From: Bin80 sp965208025
GTDB taxonomy: Bacteria > Bacteroidota > Rhodothermia > Rhodothermales > Bin80
Length of the DNA stretch: 64,000 bases
Assembly (NCBI GenBank): GCA_965208025.1
Contig: OZ242302.1
Coordinates: 2,666,001-2,730,000, forward strand
Direction of reading: 5' to 3'
A program made the translations under genes and the position numbers. Positions 27,282 to 36,866 of this stretch are shown here, in pieces (within the stretch, counting starts at the first letter, position 1; every line of letters begins with the position of its first letter). Below the pieces are notes generated by a model. The model saw only the letters and a program-made list of their open reading frames with translations. It had not been told where the DNA came from and made no database searches.

Positions 27282-28676
27282 ATGAATAGATTGGATCAAA
27301 TGTTTCCTGAACCCCTCACCCCATGTTTTGAATTGCTCTGTAAAGAATACGTTCTGATCCAAGCATGGAAGAAAACCGCCAGGAATATTCGAAATCATAA
27401 CTCGTTCGCTGATACGCTTGCTATTGACCAAACAGCTGTAAATCTCCCCGAATTCATTCGCGATCTCAGCGATCGCTTGAAATCTTCAGAAACCTGGAAT
27501 AATAAGCTATTACGTTTAGTCCCTGCTCCAAAAAGTCAGCGATGGAAAATCAAGAACAATAGATGGCGCCCTCAAAAAAAAGAGAGAAAAACCTTGGATT
27601 ATTCCAAGTTGAGACCACTTGGACATGTCTGTATTGAGGATCAGGTGGTCGCAACTGCTCTGATGTTGTGTCTTGCTGATCAAGTGGAGACACTCCAGGG
27701 AGATCCAAGAACCAAAATTAATTCTCTGGAATCCAGAAAGAAGGTTGTCTCCTATGGAAACCGTCTTTTCTGTGATCAAAGATCAAGTAAACTCTATCAC
27801 CGTTGGGGATCAAGTAAGCTCTATCGCGCTTATTTTCAAGATTATCGAACGTTTATGTCAAGATCAAAAACTACGGCTGAGTCAAACGCGGGAGTGAAGG
27901 GTAGGGATGTATACGTCATTCAAACAGACATTGTCAAATTTTTTGATTGTGTTAGGCCAGAGTTGTTTCAGTCTGCCATTGAAAGTATCAAACAACCTAA
28001 CGACGAGCAAACTTTTTTCTCATTCCTACAATCCGTGTTCAATTGGCAATGGCATACCGAGGATATAGAAATTGCCAATGCATACGCGGAGGCCTCAGAG
28101 ATTGATAGTGCCGATTTTAACCACATTGTATTACCCCAAGGTTTAGTAGCCTCTGGATTCTTCGCGAACCTAGTCCTCCTTGCATTTGATGATGAGTTAC
28201 GCGACAAAATAGGTCTGGAGATTTCTAATGGTATATTCTTGTTAGATGCGTACCGATATGTTGATGACATTCGGATTATCATTTCCGTCAATAAGGAGAG
28301 AGGGTTTCAATCAGAAGATCTGCAATGTAAAGTAGTCTGCTGGTTAAATCAACTACTGCGAGAGAAAGCACCAGGTCTACGACTTTCTAACGATAAGACT
28401 GAGATTGAAAAATTTGGCAAAGAGACATCTCATCTGGTTCCACAAAGTCAAAAAATGAATCGGATCCAATCAGCAATTTCGGGGGGATTTGATCTGCAGG
28501 GCGGGGAAGATATTCTCAATTCCATCCTGGGATTGCTACATTTTCAGGAGAAAGTTGAACTAGGAAAAGAAGGGAAGTTACTCGCTGAACCAGATGTCAG
28601 AGACGTTACTGTTGCCAGATTTGCTGCTTGGCGTTACCGAAAAACATTTGGTTCTACCACAATTTGTGTGGAATGA
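27282..28676 (+). pseudogene. Reverse transcriptase part of a DRT1-type RT-nitrilase gene, split by ISL3
   Basis: 456 native residues, then 8 from the IS. Reverse transcriptase motifs: A in VIQTDIVKFFD (Asp 216), B in IVLPQGLVASGFFANLV, C as YRYVDD (326-329), D/E in LRLSNDKTEIEKFG. The sequence is of the 'unknown group' type rather than retron or group II intron type. It continues in frame at 29940 after removal of the ISL3 element and one 8-bp duplication. The C-terminal nitrilase-like domain identifies the UG1/DRT type 1 antiphage reverse transcriptases (established family). The native gene was about 1.2 thousand codons, as expected for that family. As it stands, the product would lack the nitrilase half. 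Confidence 0.85.
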
Positions 28677-29931
28677 GTATATTTCGGCGAACTAAACCTA
28701 CTCAATTTCATGTCAAATTTCATAGATTTATTTATGCGCTACACTCTGGATCTCACTCCTGAGTGGCAGCTTGACCGAATCACTTTGGATCCAACGTCTC
28801 ACCGGATTGATGTATATCTTCGCCATTCGGGAGAGAATCTTGTTTGTCCAGAAACGGGGGAATCTGGGACGTTGTATGACCACCGCAAGGAGCGTTCGTG
28901 GCGTCATATTGACTGGTGTCAATCCAAGAGTTATATCCACTGTCGTATCCCTCGGGTCAAGTCTTCAAAGGGAATCAAGACGATTAAGCTTCCTTGGGCA
29001 GATTCATCCAGTCGTGTAACCTATGCCTTTGAGCGCGCTGCGATTGATCTGTTGAAAGCAACCAAAAATCAAACCAGCACCGCCAAGCTTCTACGGTGTG
29101 GATTTAACCAACTGAATCGGATCATGCATCGTAGTGTAGAGCGCGGATTAGCACGTAGGGATCTGGGAGAGATCCCCCATATCGGTGTGGATGAGAAAGC
29201 ACTCAAACGGGGGCATGTCTATGGGACCGTGGTAACAGATTCCACACGGGGGATTGTCCTTGATGTGGGGGAGGGAAAGACCAAAGAAGGCGCTATAGTG
29301 CTGTTTGAGCGTGTGTTTGAGGGAATGAAGGAGAAGGTCGTAACGGTGACGACGGACATGTTAAAGGCGTTTATTCGCGCCGTTGAACGAGTCTTTCCGA
29401 ACGCAACCTTGATTCATGATCGGTTTCATCTGATTCAGGATCTGAACAAAGCAATCAATCAGGTGCGCAGACGGGAAGTGAAGAGCCATCCCGAGTTGAA
29501 AGGGACGCGTTATGTGCTTTTGAAGAACGAAAAGAACCGTACGGCCAAGCAAGACGAGATCTTCAAAGTCGTTCAAGAAGCCAACTTGGAAGTCAGTCAC
29601 GCCTGGCGGGTACGCGAAGAGTTTAAAGGGATCTTTGAGTGTAGTTCCTTCGCCGAAGCAAAGAGGTATTTTGATCTCTGGCTAAAGAGTGTTGAGCAGA
29701 TGGGCGTCAGGGAAGTCACCAAGGTGGGGGAAAGGTTTCAGCGACATTTTGATGGCGTCTGTAATGCACTTTCCCACTCACAATCCAACGCCAAGGCAGA
29801 ACGCATTAACGGCAAAATTCAAGAAATCAAAACGGTCGGGAGAGGATACCGAACGTTTGAAAAATTCAGAAGTGCGATTCTATTCTTCTGTGGAGGCTTA
29901 GACCTCTATCCACAAGGTTCGGGGTAGAACC
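28650..29931 (+). mobile_element. ISL3-family insertion sequence, copy 2 (1282 bp)
   Basis: Same termini and length as copy 1 but in opposite orientation. Flanking 8-bp duplication AAACATTT at 28642-28649 and 29932-29939. IS plus duplication is 1290 bp, a multiple of three, so the two halves of the reverse transcriptase gene remain in the same frame number. Confidence 0.96.
28710..29927 (+). CDS. ISL3-family transposase, copy 2
   Basis: 405 residues, identical to the protein of copy 1 at 9627-10844; see there for motifs. The gene is intact. It interrupts the DRT1-type gene in the same orientation, so its read-through could transcribe the downstream nitrilase half. Confidence 0.95.
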   Translation: MSNFIDLFMRYTLDLTPEWQLDRITLDPTSHRIDVYLRHSGENLVCPETGESGTLYDHRKERSWRHIDWCQSKSYIHCRIPRVKSSKGIKTIKLPWADSSSRVTYAFERAAIDLLKATKNQTSTAKLLRCGFNQLNRIMHRSVERGLARRDLGEIPHIGVDEKALKRGHVYGTVVTDSTRGIVLDVGEGKTKEGAIVLFERVFEGMKEKVVTVTTDMLKAFIRAVERVFPNATLIHDRFHLIQDLNKAINQVRRREVKSHPELKGTRYVLLKNEKNRTAKQDEIFKVVQEANLEVSHAWRVREEFKGIFECSSFAEAKRYFDLWLKSVEQMGVREVTKVGERFQRHFDGVCNALSHSQSNAKAERINGKIQEIKTVGRGYRTFEKFRSAILFFCGGLDLYPQGSG

Positions 29932-29939
29932 AAACATTT

Positions 29940-32273
29940 CGATCCATCAGACCGCTACTTCCCGATGCCGATGAAAATCTGCCCGAAATACCACAATCAA
30001 AGTCTTGGAATCGTTCAGCGGCAGATCAAGATGCCAAGAAATTTGCCTATGAATTAATCAATCGCTGGATCAAAGATCCATCAAATATCCGACTCATGCG
30101 GATTGCTCTTGATCTATATCCAGACACAGAAATTTTGGATTACATTCTGCATCTTCTATGCCCATATATTGATGAAAAAAAACTACCGATTGAACAACGG
30201 GTCGTTTGGTATTGCCTATCTGAAATCTTTCGGGCAGGAGCGACGGAGACTGGCCAAGTAACTGAAAAGGAATCACTCCCTTCGGGAGTCTGTCTCAAAA
30301 GCTATCGGGAAAAACTATATCAGAAAGCATTGCGCCTAACCGAGCTTGAAGAGGGGGTAATTCCATGGTATCTTAGACAACAGGTACTGTTGTATTTGTG
30401 CACATATGTACAAAAATATGAGCCAACAACTAATGTAGAATCGTCATCTGATGAAATTCAACAGTACATCAGATTGATTCAATTTATCCGTGGAGATCAA
30501 CTTAACCTGACAGATTCGCAGTTCGCTACGTTCGCTGTGTTGGTTCGGCGCGGATTTGTAAATCATGATCATTGTTTGGATGTAATCCGTACCAACCTTA
30601 AGATTGAGCACCTGATTGCAATCGCCCAGCAGGATCCATCATTTGCATCTGAACTTTGTCGTGATAGGAGTGATCTGATCCCTGATCTGCCTGACTTGGT
30701 TCGTTTAAGTCTTGGATTGGATTGGAAGAATTCTGAGGAAAACACTCTGGCAAAAGAGATATTGAATGAGCCGATCCCCCTGAAACGGCGGCTTAGGAAT
30801 GAATTATCCCTACTACATTTTTCAGCAGCTTTTCTCAATAAGTGGAAGGAACTGGAATCTAAGCCAAGTGTGATTACGCCCCAGCAGATTACCCTCAAAG
30901 TTCACAATAACGCTAACAATAGGATTAAAGAGGTGGAGGTGCAAGATTTGGAAATCGCTCTCCATGAGGACAGCAATGAGAATCTTTCACTCTATCATGT
31001 CCCATCCTGGTGCAAAGGGAATGAGAAGTGGAGAATACAACTTGGTTATTTACTTCGATTCATACTTTCTGGGGATGCTGACTTTACGATGAATGTTCGT
31101 CCCACTAATTGGACTGAATCCAGAGAAATCTATCAACCGATTCAAACTCACTGGTACCTCAGGCTACATGGTCTGTACAGCGGACAATCAGCATTTGGGG
31201 ATGATTGGCTACCGATTAGTGACTGGTTTGAACAGTTTCTCCTTGCACTTCTTGCGTGGCCAGGGTGCTTTCAACCAGAAAGCTTTGGGTGGGTACGTTG
31301 CGAGCTTGAAGTAACTATGGGAAAAATTCTGGATAGAATTCAGTCTATAGAAGTCCACCATGGTTCGGCGAGTCAAACCTTGATTCTGCCTCTTCGCACG
31401 AGGCAATCTTCTCGGGAAAGTACGAATGGGCCGCTACATGCATGTATCATTCATAGTGTCTTTCCTTCATATAACGATGTAGCTCTGGATGATCTTACGC
31501 TAAACTGTCCCAAAACACGTCAAAAACACCGTAATTATCTATCCACATCTCTCGCAGCGGTTGCTAAGATATTGGAATGCAGAAATACAGATCAGGACAT
31601 GGACGAGCGTTTGGACTGGTTAATTCTACCTGAATTGTCCGTACACCCTCAGGATATTCGCTCTCATTTACTTCCGTTTGCACGAGCTCATAAAGCAGGT
31701 ATTCTTACGGGGCTCACGTATGAAGAAATCTTTGAGGGTGAACCATTCGTGAACTCAGCCCTGTGGATCATTCCAGAGTATTCAGACGCATATGGATTAC
31801 AAATTCGGTTTCGTCGTCAAGGCAAACTGCATCTTTCAGAGAGTGAACGCTCACGCAACCGAAGCTGCAATCAACAAGTGCAGGGATTTCGTCCATGTCA
31901 CTGGTTAATTGAGTACCCATGCTACATTGAGTGTCATATGTCTTCCCTCAGACTCTCTGCGGCGATATCCCATGACGCAACAGACGTTGCACTCACATCG
32001 GATCTCAGAAATAAATCGGATATTTTCATGATTCCTGCTATGAATCATGACACGAATTTCTTTGAAAATATTTCTCTGGCGCATCACTACCATATATTTC
32101 CGAATATCATCGTCGCGGACAGCGCGAAGTTTGGAACCAATGATGCACTCGCCCCCTTCAGAACCTCTGACAATACGAAAACTTGTCCCACTTCCAGGAA
32201 ACCCCAAGCAATCATTTCATTCTTGGAAATTGAAATGATTGCTTGGGGTAGAACCAGACTATCATCCATTTAA
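29940..32273 (+). pseudogene. Helical linker and nitrilase-like domain of the split DRT1-type gene
   Basis: The frame is open from the IS junction (RSIRPLLPDADENLPEIP...) with a first ATG at 30096. Roughly 350 helical residues lead into a nitrilase-like domain: WLILPELSVHPQDI supplies the catalytic Glu, RRQGKLHLSESER the Lys. Where the catalytic Cys (ICxD) is expected I read AAISHDATD, i.e. Ser. MIPAMNHDTNFFENIS follows as in family members. A run of five C at 32152-32156 looks like a 1-base insertion: without it the frame ends naturally as PSEPLTIRKLVPLPGNPKQS and stops at 32238. The current tail instead runs through a hairpin to 32273. Confidence 0.8.
32201..32249. terminator. 19-bp perfect hairpin between converging genes
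   Basis: ACCCCAAGCAATCATTTCA (32201-32219) is repeated as its exact complement at 32231-32249 with an 11-base loop. It lies 20 bases beyond the stop of the minus-strand DUF5131 gene and overlaps the end of the plus-strand nitrilase frame. A bidirectional terminator is plausible although neither side has a long T run. The bases just after it (GGGGTAGAACC) resemble an ISL3 terminus, so a mobile-element origin is also possible. Confidence 0.5.
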
Positions 32274-33004
32274 GCGGATGCAGTACCAGAGTAAGTTGAA
32301 AGTAATATTGGCGTTTCGTCCCATGTTTGACCATCAAGAATTCTTCCCGTCCGTACTTTAAAAGTACCTCCCCACTGCTTAAAGAAGAAGGCCACACCGC
32401 TTCGTATACAATTATCACGAATTTCTCTAACCCACTGGGGATTCATGGCTCTCGCCCCAGGTCCAGATTCTCCACCAACGATTGCCCAGTCAATTCCATT
32501 AAGACAGATTTCTGTAAGAGGCCCCAGAAGGGGCTCAAGTGATAAGAACTTTACCTTGGCACTCGTCTGCCTCAGGAAATTGAGTCGATACTCCCAGCGC
32601 ATAGTTTCAATACTTACACCGAGCCATATATTCGGGGGCCATGGGAGTTGTGCGTTGAGTTCAACAACTCTCTCGGGCCTTTTGGTGAGAACCTGGAATG
32701 TATGGTGACTCGCTCGGTTCATCGTGTCGAACACATTTCTGATAAAGTCGGCGGTTACATCCTCGTGAAATAAATCGGACATGGAATTCACAAAGACTAA
32801 GCGTGGTTTCTTCCATTTCAAGGGGATATCCAGCGCGGAAGGATGCATAGTTACTGCAAAGGCATTTCTGTATTTTTCCGAGCCCATAGCCTGGAGTCTT
32901 TTCGCCATTCGTTCCGCATAGCAGTTCTTGCAACCAAAGCTGATTTTGGTGCAGCCTGTAACAGGATTCCAGGTGGTTTCTGTCCACTCTATCGAACTAG
33001 TCAT
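32270..33004 (-). CDS. DUF5131 (phage Gp37/Gp68-like) protein with three-Cys motif
   Basis: 244 residues from the ATG at 33004. The family opening SSIEWTETTWNPVTGCTKIS, then FGCKNCYAERMAKRL, gives the C-x6-C-x2-C motif of this radical-SAM-like family. Further conserved blocks are VFVNSMSDLFHEDV, FQVLTKRPERV, NIWLGVSIE, DWAIVGGESG and FFFKQWGG. It overlaps the TcmP gene (ATGACTAG), so the two are coupled, as usual for this pair. The biochemical reaction is unknown. The gene looks intact. Confidence 0.9.
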   Translation of the reverse strand: MTSSIEWTETTWNPVTGCTKISFGCKNCYAERMAKRLQAMGSEKYRNAFAVTMHPSALDIPLKWKKPRLVFVNSMSDLFHEDVTADFIRNVFDTMNRASHHTFQVLTKRPERVVELNAQLPWPPNIWLGVSIETMRWEYRLNFLRQTSAKVKFLSLEPLLGPLTEICLNGIDWAIVGGESGPGARAMNPQWVREIRDNCIRSGVAFFFKQWGGTFKVRTGRILDGQTWDETPILLSTYSGTASA

Positions 33005-33794
33005 TAACCGACATTTTTTTGATAAGATGTCGTGCGATTTTGTGTGAAACATTAATTGCACGACTGTTCGGACTGCCACAACAGAACATCAACTCGTACA
33101 TAATGGAGTTCTTAAGTTCCAGGGAGAGATCCAGAAATCGGTCGCCAAATACTTCCCGAAGTTTTTTCTTGTAAATTGAGATCAGGCCTTGAACTCCACG
33201 ATCTCGCACTCTATCTGGATTCTGTTTATAAAGGTCTAGTTGGGGGGAATCATGATAAAGTTCACGCCAAGACTCATCTCCATATATTTCGTTTAATAAC
33301 TGACTATTCCGTTGTTTAGAGATCTCATCGGGCTCTTTCCCTCTGGGTAACAAGCGTGCAATTGCTGATACTGGCATGAGAATCCACATATATAGTGCAC
33401 GGAATTGAGCAATTCTACAAATCGTTTCAAACTTGACTTGAGTTCCATATGGATCAAGAAAAAGTATATCTCGAGTGCGCTGCCAATCTCGCTCTAAATT
33501 CATCAAGAACTCATTGGCCTCTCCATTGTGAACGACAATATCTCGACCTTCACACTTGGCTCGGATTCGTTCTAAATCGTCATAGTTTTCCCTCTCCTTC
33601 TCAATGAATACCAATTCATCAAATGGTTTATCAGTAGTCTGAATAGCTCTGATAACAGATCCGTCCAGAAGCTTACGGAACGTATTATCTAGATCATCAT
33701 CAGGACGTATTTGGACCTTCCCTGAGCCCGCAAATGCATCAATATATATCAGGGTGAATCGCTTGTTCTTAAGGGCTGAGGTATATTGATTCAA
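32997..33794 (-). CDS. tcmP: Three-Cys-motif partner protein TcmP (start codon apparently lost)
   Basis: 265 residues from a TTG. A methyltransferase-like fold is suggested by FTLIYIDAFAGSGKVQI, then DELVFIEKE and RDILFLDPYGTQVKFETI, the usual TcmP blocks. Homology continues upstream in the same frame (FGGDWTEKKLSVLGQYLNQY, from about 33842), which is the normal TcmP N-terminus. Between the upstream TGA and that segment there is no ATG, GTG or TTG. So either the gene has lost its start, or translation uses a rare codon; the TTG at 33794 would remove about 16 conserved residues. It partners with the overlapping DUF5131 gene. Confidence 0.82.
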   Translation of the reverse strand: MNQYTSALKNKRFTLIYIDAFAGSGKVQIRPDDDLDNTFRKLLDGSVIRAIQTTDKPFDELVFIEKERENYDDLERIRAKCEGRDIVVHNGEANEFLMNLERDWQRTRDILFLDPYGTQVKFETICRIAQFRALYMWILMPVSAIARLLPRGKEPDEISKQRNSQLLNEIYGDESWRELYHDSPQLDLYKQNPDRVRDRGVQGLISIYKKKLREVFGDRFLDLSLELKNSIMYELMFCCGSPNSRAINVSHKIARHLIKKMSVND

Positions 33795-34006
33795 ATACTG
33801 CCCCAGAACAGAGAGTTTCTTTTCAGTCCAATCACCTCCAAACTGATTTATTTTGGATGAGGATAGATAAAAATAATCAACGAATATTGTGAATATACAA
33901 AATTTCTGTATACAAAAATATAATATTCATGTATAATTGAGGATTGCAAAATAAATATCCACTACTATCATACATCGGATTCGTTTACCTATGAATTCCC
34001 TCATAA

Positions 34007-34038
34007 TCGGTGACTCACATCGCTCGTAATTGATGGCT
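34007..34038. repeat. IS21 right-end relic
   Basis: ATCGGTGACTCACATCGCTC and GTAATTGATGGCT resemble the tandem terminal repeats of the IS21 right end near 39580 (AATCGGTGGCTC units). Only a short piece remains. The rest of 33870-34090 is AT-rich and empty. Confidence 0.45.
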
Positions 34039-34097
34039 GATCTGGCGTGCATATTGCACTCGTTATAAACGAAACATGATGATTACGTTGGTAGACA

Positions 34098-34316
34098 ATG
34101 AACTTGAAGGCCAGTAATAGTCTCGAATCAAGCGTGAACAGCAGGATCAAAACCATCAGAGTACGCTCGAGTGGATTTCGTGATGAAGAGCGACTGGCGA
34201 CGGCCATTTACTTTAATCTCGTCGGACTTTATCTTGCACCAGAAGACAAAAATCAATTTTTCACCAAAACAGGCAAAGATCCCAATTTTATTCACAACAT
34301 ATGTGGGATCCTGTGA
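34098..34316 (+). pseudogene. Transposase C-terminal fragment, ISL3-like
   Basis: It reads SNSLESSVNSRIKTIRVRSS, then GFRDEERLATAIYFNLVGLYLAP. This lines up with the end of the ISL3 transposase (SNAKAERINGKIQEIKTVGR, then GYRTFEKFRSAILFFCGGLDLYP). It lacks everything before the catalytic Glu region, so it is a relic of a different, distant element. Confidence 0.45.
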
Positions 34317-34328
34317 CGCGAATGAGTA

Positions 34329-35321
34329 TCAGAATGGAGGCCGAAAACCCTCTTTTCCTACTCCGAGATGCCTTCCACCGCAATTCAGTCCTTCTTTTAA
34401 TACGTTGAAGGCTAACCCGTAATGATCTTCATAATTCTGAGCGTCACTGTCCGTGAGTTTTTCTTGTATTTTCTGGAGCGCAGCACCTCGGGTTCCAGCA
34501 ACAAATTTTCCTTTCGTTAAATGAAATGGTTGAACGATAAATTTTTTTATACCTGTTAAAATTAGATCATCAGTAAACTGAGTTGCATTCTCAACCCAAA
34601 TGAGCGGGGTGATGGTGATGCATGCCTGAATTCCTGCATCGGCAATTTTTTTGATCGCATCAAGTCGACGTTGATTGGACGGACAGAATGGTTCAAATAT
34701 AGTTCTCACCTCTTCATCATCAGTCGTTACGGTCATATTTATCTGAACATGTCCTCCTCGATCCTCTATGCGCTTAAATATCGCTATATCTCTCACGACA
34801 TCGGGGCTTCTGGTTTGTACAACCAGCTTTGGCTTATGATGATCAGCAAGAATTCTCAGTAGCGACTGAGTAAGTTGCAACTTACGTTCAATTGGTTGAT
34901 AAGGATCTGTCACACTGCTCATATAAATGAGTTTGTCGTCAAGACTACCTTGCTTTCGTTTCGCAAGGGATTGGGCTGCATTCTCTTTGACTTTCACCCA
35001 GTAGCCCCACTGTTCCCGTTCTTCTTCAGAAATTGCGAAAAACGCAGCATAGCAATAGGTGCATCCGAACGAACATCCAGAATAAGGATTCAGGGTAAAG
35101 TCGTATTCTCCCATGAACCCCGATGCACGCGTTAGTATTTCACGTGTCTTTTGATAGGATACCTTTGCCATCCCCACCTGCTTCGGATTGTCCAATGAGG
35201 GATCGCCAAAACCCGTTTGAGAATTTTCATCCAGAATAGAAATGTCCTGATTTAATTGATCAGAATCTGTGTCAAACAAGTTCAATTGCCGACTATTACT
35301 TGAAATAGTATCTCTTATCAT
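34329..35321 (-). CDS. Radical-SAM protein, PA0069/spore-photolyase-like
   Basis: 330 residues. The SAM/iron-sulfur motif is LNPYSGCSFGCTYCYAAFF (CxxxCxxC). Later blocks are IYMSSVTDPYQPIERKLQLT, LVVQTRSPDVVRD, GGHVQINMTVTTDDEEV and ITPLIWVENA. This is the PA0069/Rv2578c radical-SAM group, often associated with nucleic-acid repair but without proven substrate. It is the intact paralogue of the split gene at 514-3224. It lies between TcmP/DUF5131 and a methyltransferase-like gene, all on the minus strand. Confidence 0.9.
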   Translation of the reverse strand: MIRDTISSNSRQLNLFDTDSDQLNQDISILDENSQTGFGDPSLDNPKQVGMAKVSYQKTREILTRASGFMGEYDFTLNPYSGCSFGCTYCYAAFFAISEEEREQWGYWVKVKENAAQSLAKRKQGSLDDKLIYMSSVTDPYQPIERKLQLTQSLLRILADHHKPKLVVQTRSPDVVRDIAIFKRIEDRGGHVQINMTVTTDDEEVRTIFEPFCPSNQRRLDAIKKIADAGIQACITITPLIWVENATQFTDDLILTGIKKFIVQPFHLTKGKFVAGTRGAALQKIQEKLTDSDAQNYEDHYGLAFNVLKEGLNCGGRHLGVGKEGFRPPF

Positions 35322-35407
35322 TAGGACAGGATGGAAGCTCTGGTGGAATAGTACGCTTGAATGAGGTGACCATATCAGAACGATATTTGAAGTGGACCAT
35401 GATTGGT

Positions 35408-36325
35408 CTACAATTTAGAATAGATAAGAGGACAGTAGTTAACTAAATCATAATATAGATAATTTGCACGGGTTGGTGTGTAGAAGGTACCGCGTGACGG
35501 AATAGAACCCTGTTCCCGAATACTATCTGGGAATGAATCAAAGTGCTGACGAACGGTATTATGTAGAGTATCCATCTTATACTCATTCGTTGTAAACAAG
35601 CCGTGGGGAGGATTTATCTTTTTCAGTGCTTGTTTGAGTGTCCTGGATGGGTCTCCCAGATGCGTCTGGAGCAGGTATAGCTCATATGGAAGTGACAGAT
35701 GAAATGCGGCAACAATTTTTGTCGTTCCATTAGGAAGGGTTGGCGGGACAAATGAACTATCTACGGACGAAAACCATCTCATCTCTACGAGGGAGTTTTT
35801 GGAGGATATATTTAGTCTGTTTAGAAATAACTTCGCAGCTTCTGTCATTTCGTCACTTGATTCTACCATGTCAAAATACAGGTTAACATCAAGTTTTGTC
35901 TGACAGTCTAATGCAACAAGAATTCCTGCAAGACCTGCAGCTGTTCCAGCCCCAATATCACAGACATAAATATTTTGCTTGGGGATTGACTTTAGAATTG
36001 TTGCGAATAGCTGGAAGGTCATTGTAAAATGACTTGAATGATACTTCTTCAGGTATGCGCCAACAATGCCTGGGTCTTTATAATTTGGGCCTTCATTCTT
36101 AAGCAGGTCCTTTTTGAGTGTTGTTTCTTTAAATAGAATCTCATCTTTAGAGAGTCTTTTTTTTGCTCTGAATTCATTAAGCGCTGACTCGCAAGCCTTT
36201 CGTATCTCAGGGTGATACTTTTTTAGTTGATCGTAAAATGTTCCGTACATTGATAATGACAGGTGGATATGAATTCCCACTTGATGGTTAAGGTTATCAT
36301 TTGCTTCAAGAGTGAAGCAGTTCAA
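35408..36325 (-). CDS. SAM-dependent methyltransferase-like protein (Rsm22-like pattern)
   Basis: 305 residues. The SAM-binding motif I is IYVCDIGAGTAAGLAGILVAL, with an acidic motif II (FDMVESSDEM). A long helical N-terminal part (YDQLKKYHPEIRKACESAL) and a later HLSLPYELYLL segment recall Rsm22-like and related proteins. No clear Cys cluster is visible. The ATG at 36250 (MYGTFYDQL) is an alternative start. Together with the adjacent radical-SAM, TcmP and DUF5131 genes it may form one functional cluster; the role is unknown. Confidence 0.6.
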   Translation of the reverse strand: MNCFTLEANDNLNHQVGIHIHLSLSMYGTFYDQLKKYHPEIRKACESALNEFRAKKRLSKDEILFKETTLKKDLLKNEGPNYKDPGIVGAYLKKYHSSHFTMTFQLFATILKSIPKQNIYVCDIGAGTAAGLAGILVALDCQTKLDVNLYFDMVESSDEMTEAAKLFLNRLNISSKNSLVEMRWFSSVDSSFVPPTLPNGTTKIVAAFHLSLPYELYLLQTHLGDPSRTLKQALKKINPPHGLFTTNEYKMDTLHNTVRQHFDSFPDSIREQGSIPSRGTFYTPTRANYLYYDLVNYCPLIYSKL

Positions 36326-36414
36326 CAGTAATAACTCGGGGGTTGTTGCCTTTATAGTTTTAAGGGGATAACTGGTCGGGAAATGTCCCGAAAAATTTTA
36401 ACTAAATAAGAAAC

Positions 36415-36866
36415 AACCCCCATTGCCGTTCAGATCGTGCCCAATGACCGCACAAAAGATGGCAAAGTGCGGCAGAGGATCGTGCGCTATATGGGCACGG
36501 CCAGCGAGGACCCGGCATTGGAGGCCCTCCTGCACATCGCTGAACAGGAACGATTGCGGATTGAAGAAGATGTCCAGCCTTCCTTGTTTCCGTCGGAGCA
36601 TAGTGCTCATGCCGCTTTGGGGGCCCGACGTAGGAAACAGTCCGACCAGCCCATCCCGCTGGAAGACATCCGCAAGCTGGAGGAGGTTAAGCGGATCTGT
36701 GTGGGCTTTCATGAGGTGTTTAGGGATTTGTATATGCGGATGGGGTTAGATCAGTTGTTTTCTAAACGGCATTTTGCGATCCCGTCGGCGGCCAACCGTA
36801 CAAAAGTTCGGCTTTCCAAAGCGATGGGGTTGACGATTCAGCGCCAGACCGTACCCTTGGAGAAAG
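36415..36866 (+). pseudogene. IS1634-family transposase N-terminal fragment
   Basis: AVQIVPNDRTKDGKVRQRIV followed by RYMGTASEDPALEALLHIAE is the start of an IS1634-type transposase, different from the one at 869. It continues to FHEVFRDLYMRMGLDQLF and is then cut, ending in repeat copy A. No catalytic motif survives. Confidence 0.7.

Noticed and set aside
27282..28649. Retron or group II intron reverse transcriptase as identity of the RT
   Set aside because: No msr/msd-like RNA or intron domains flank it, and the C-terminal nitrilase-like domain after the IS fits the DRT1 type instead.
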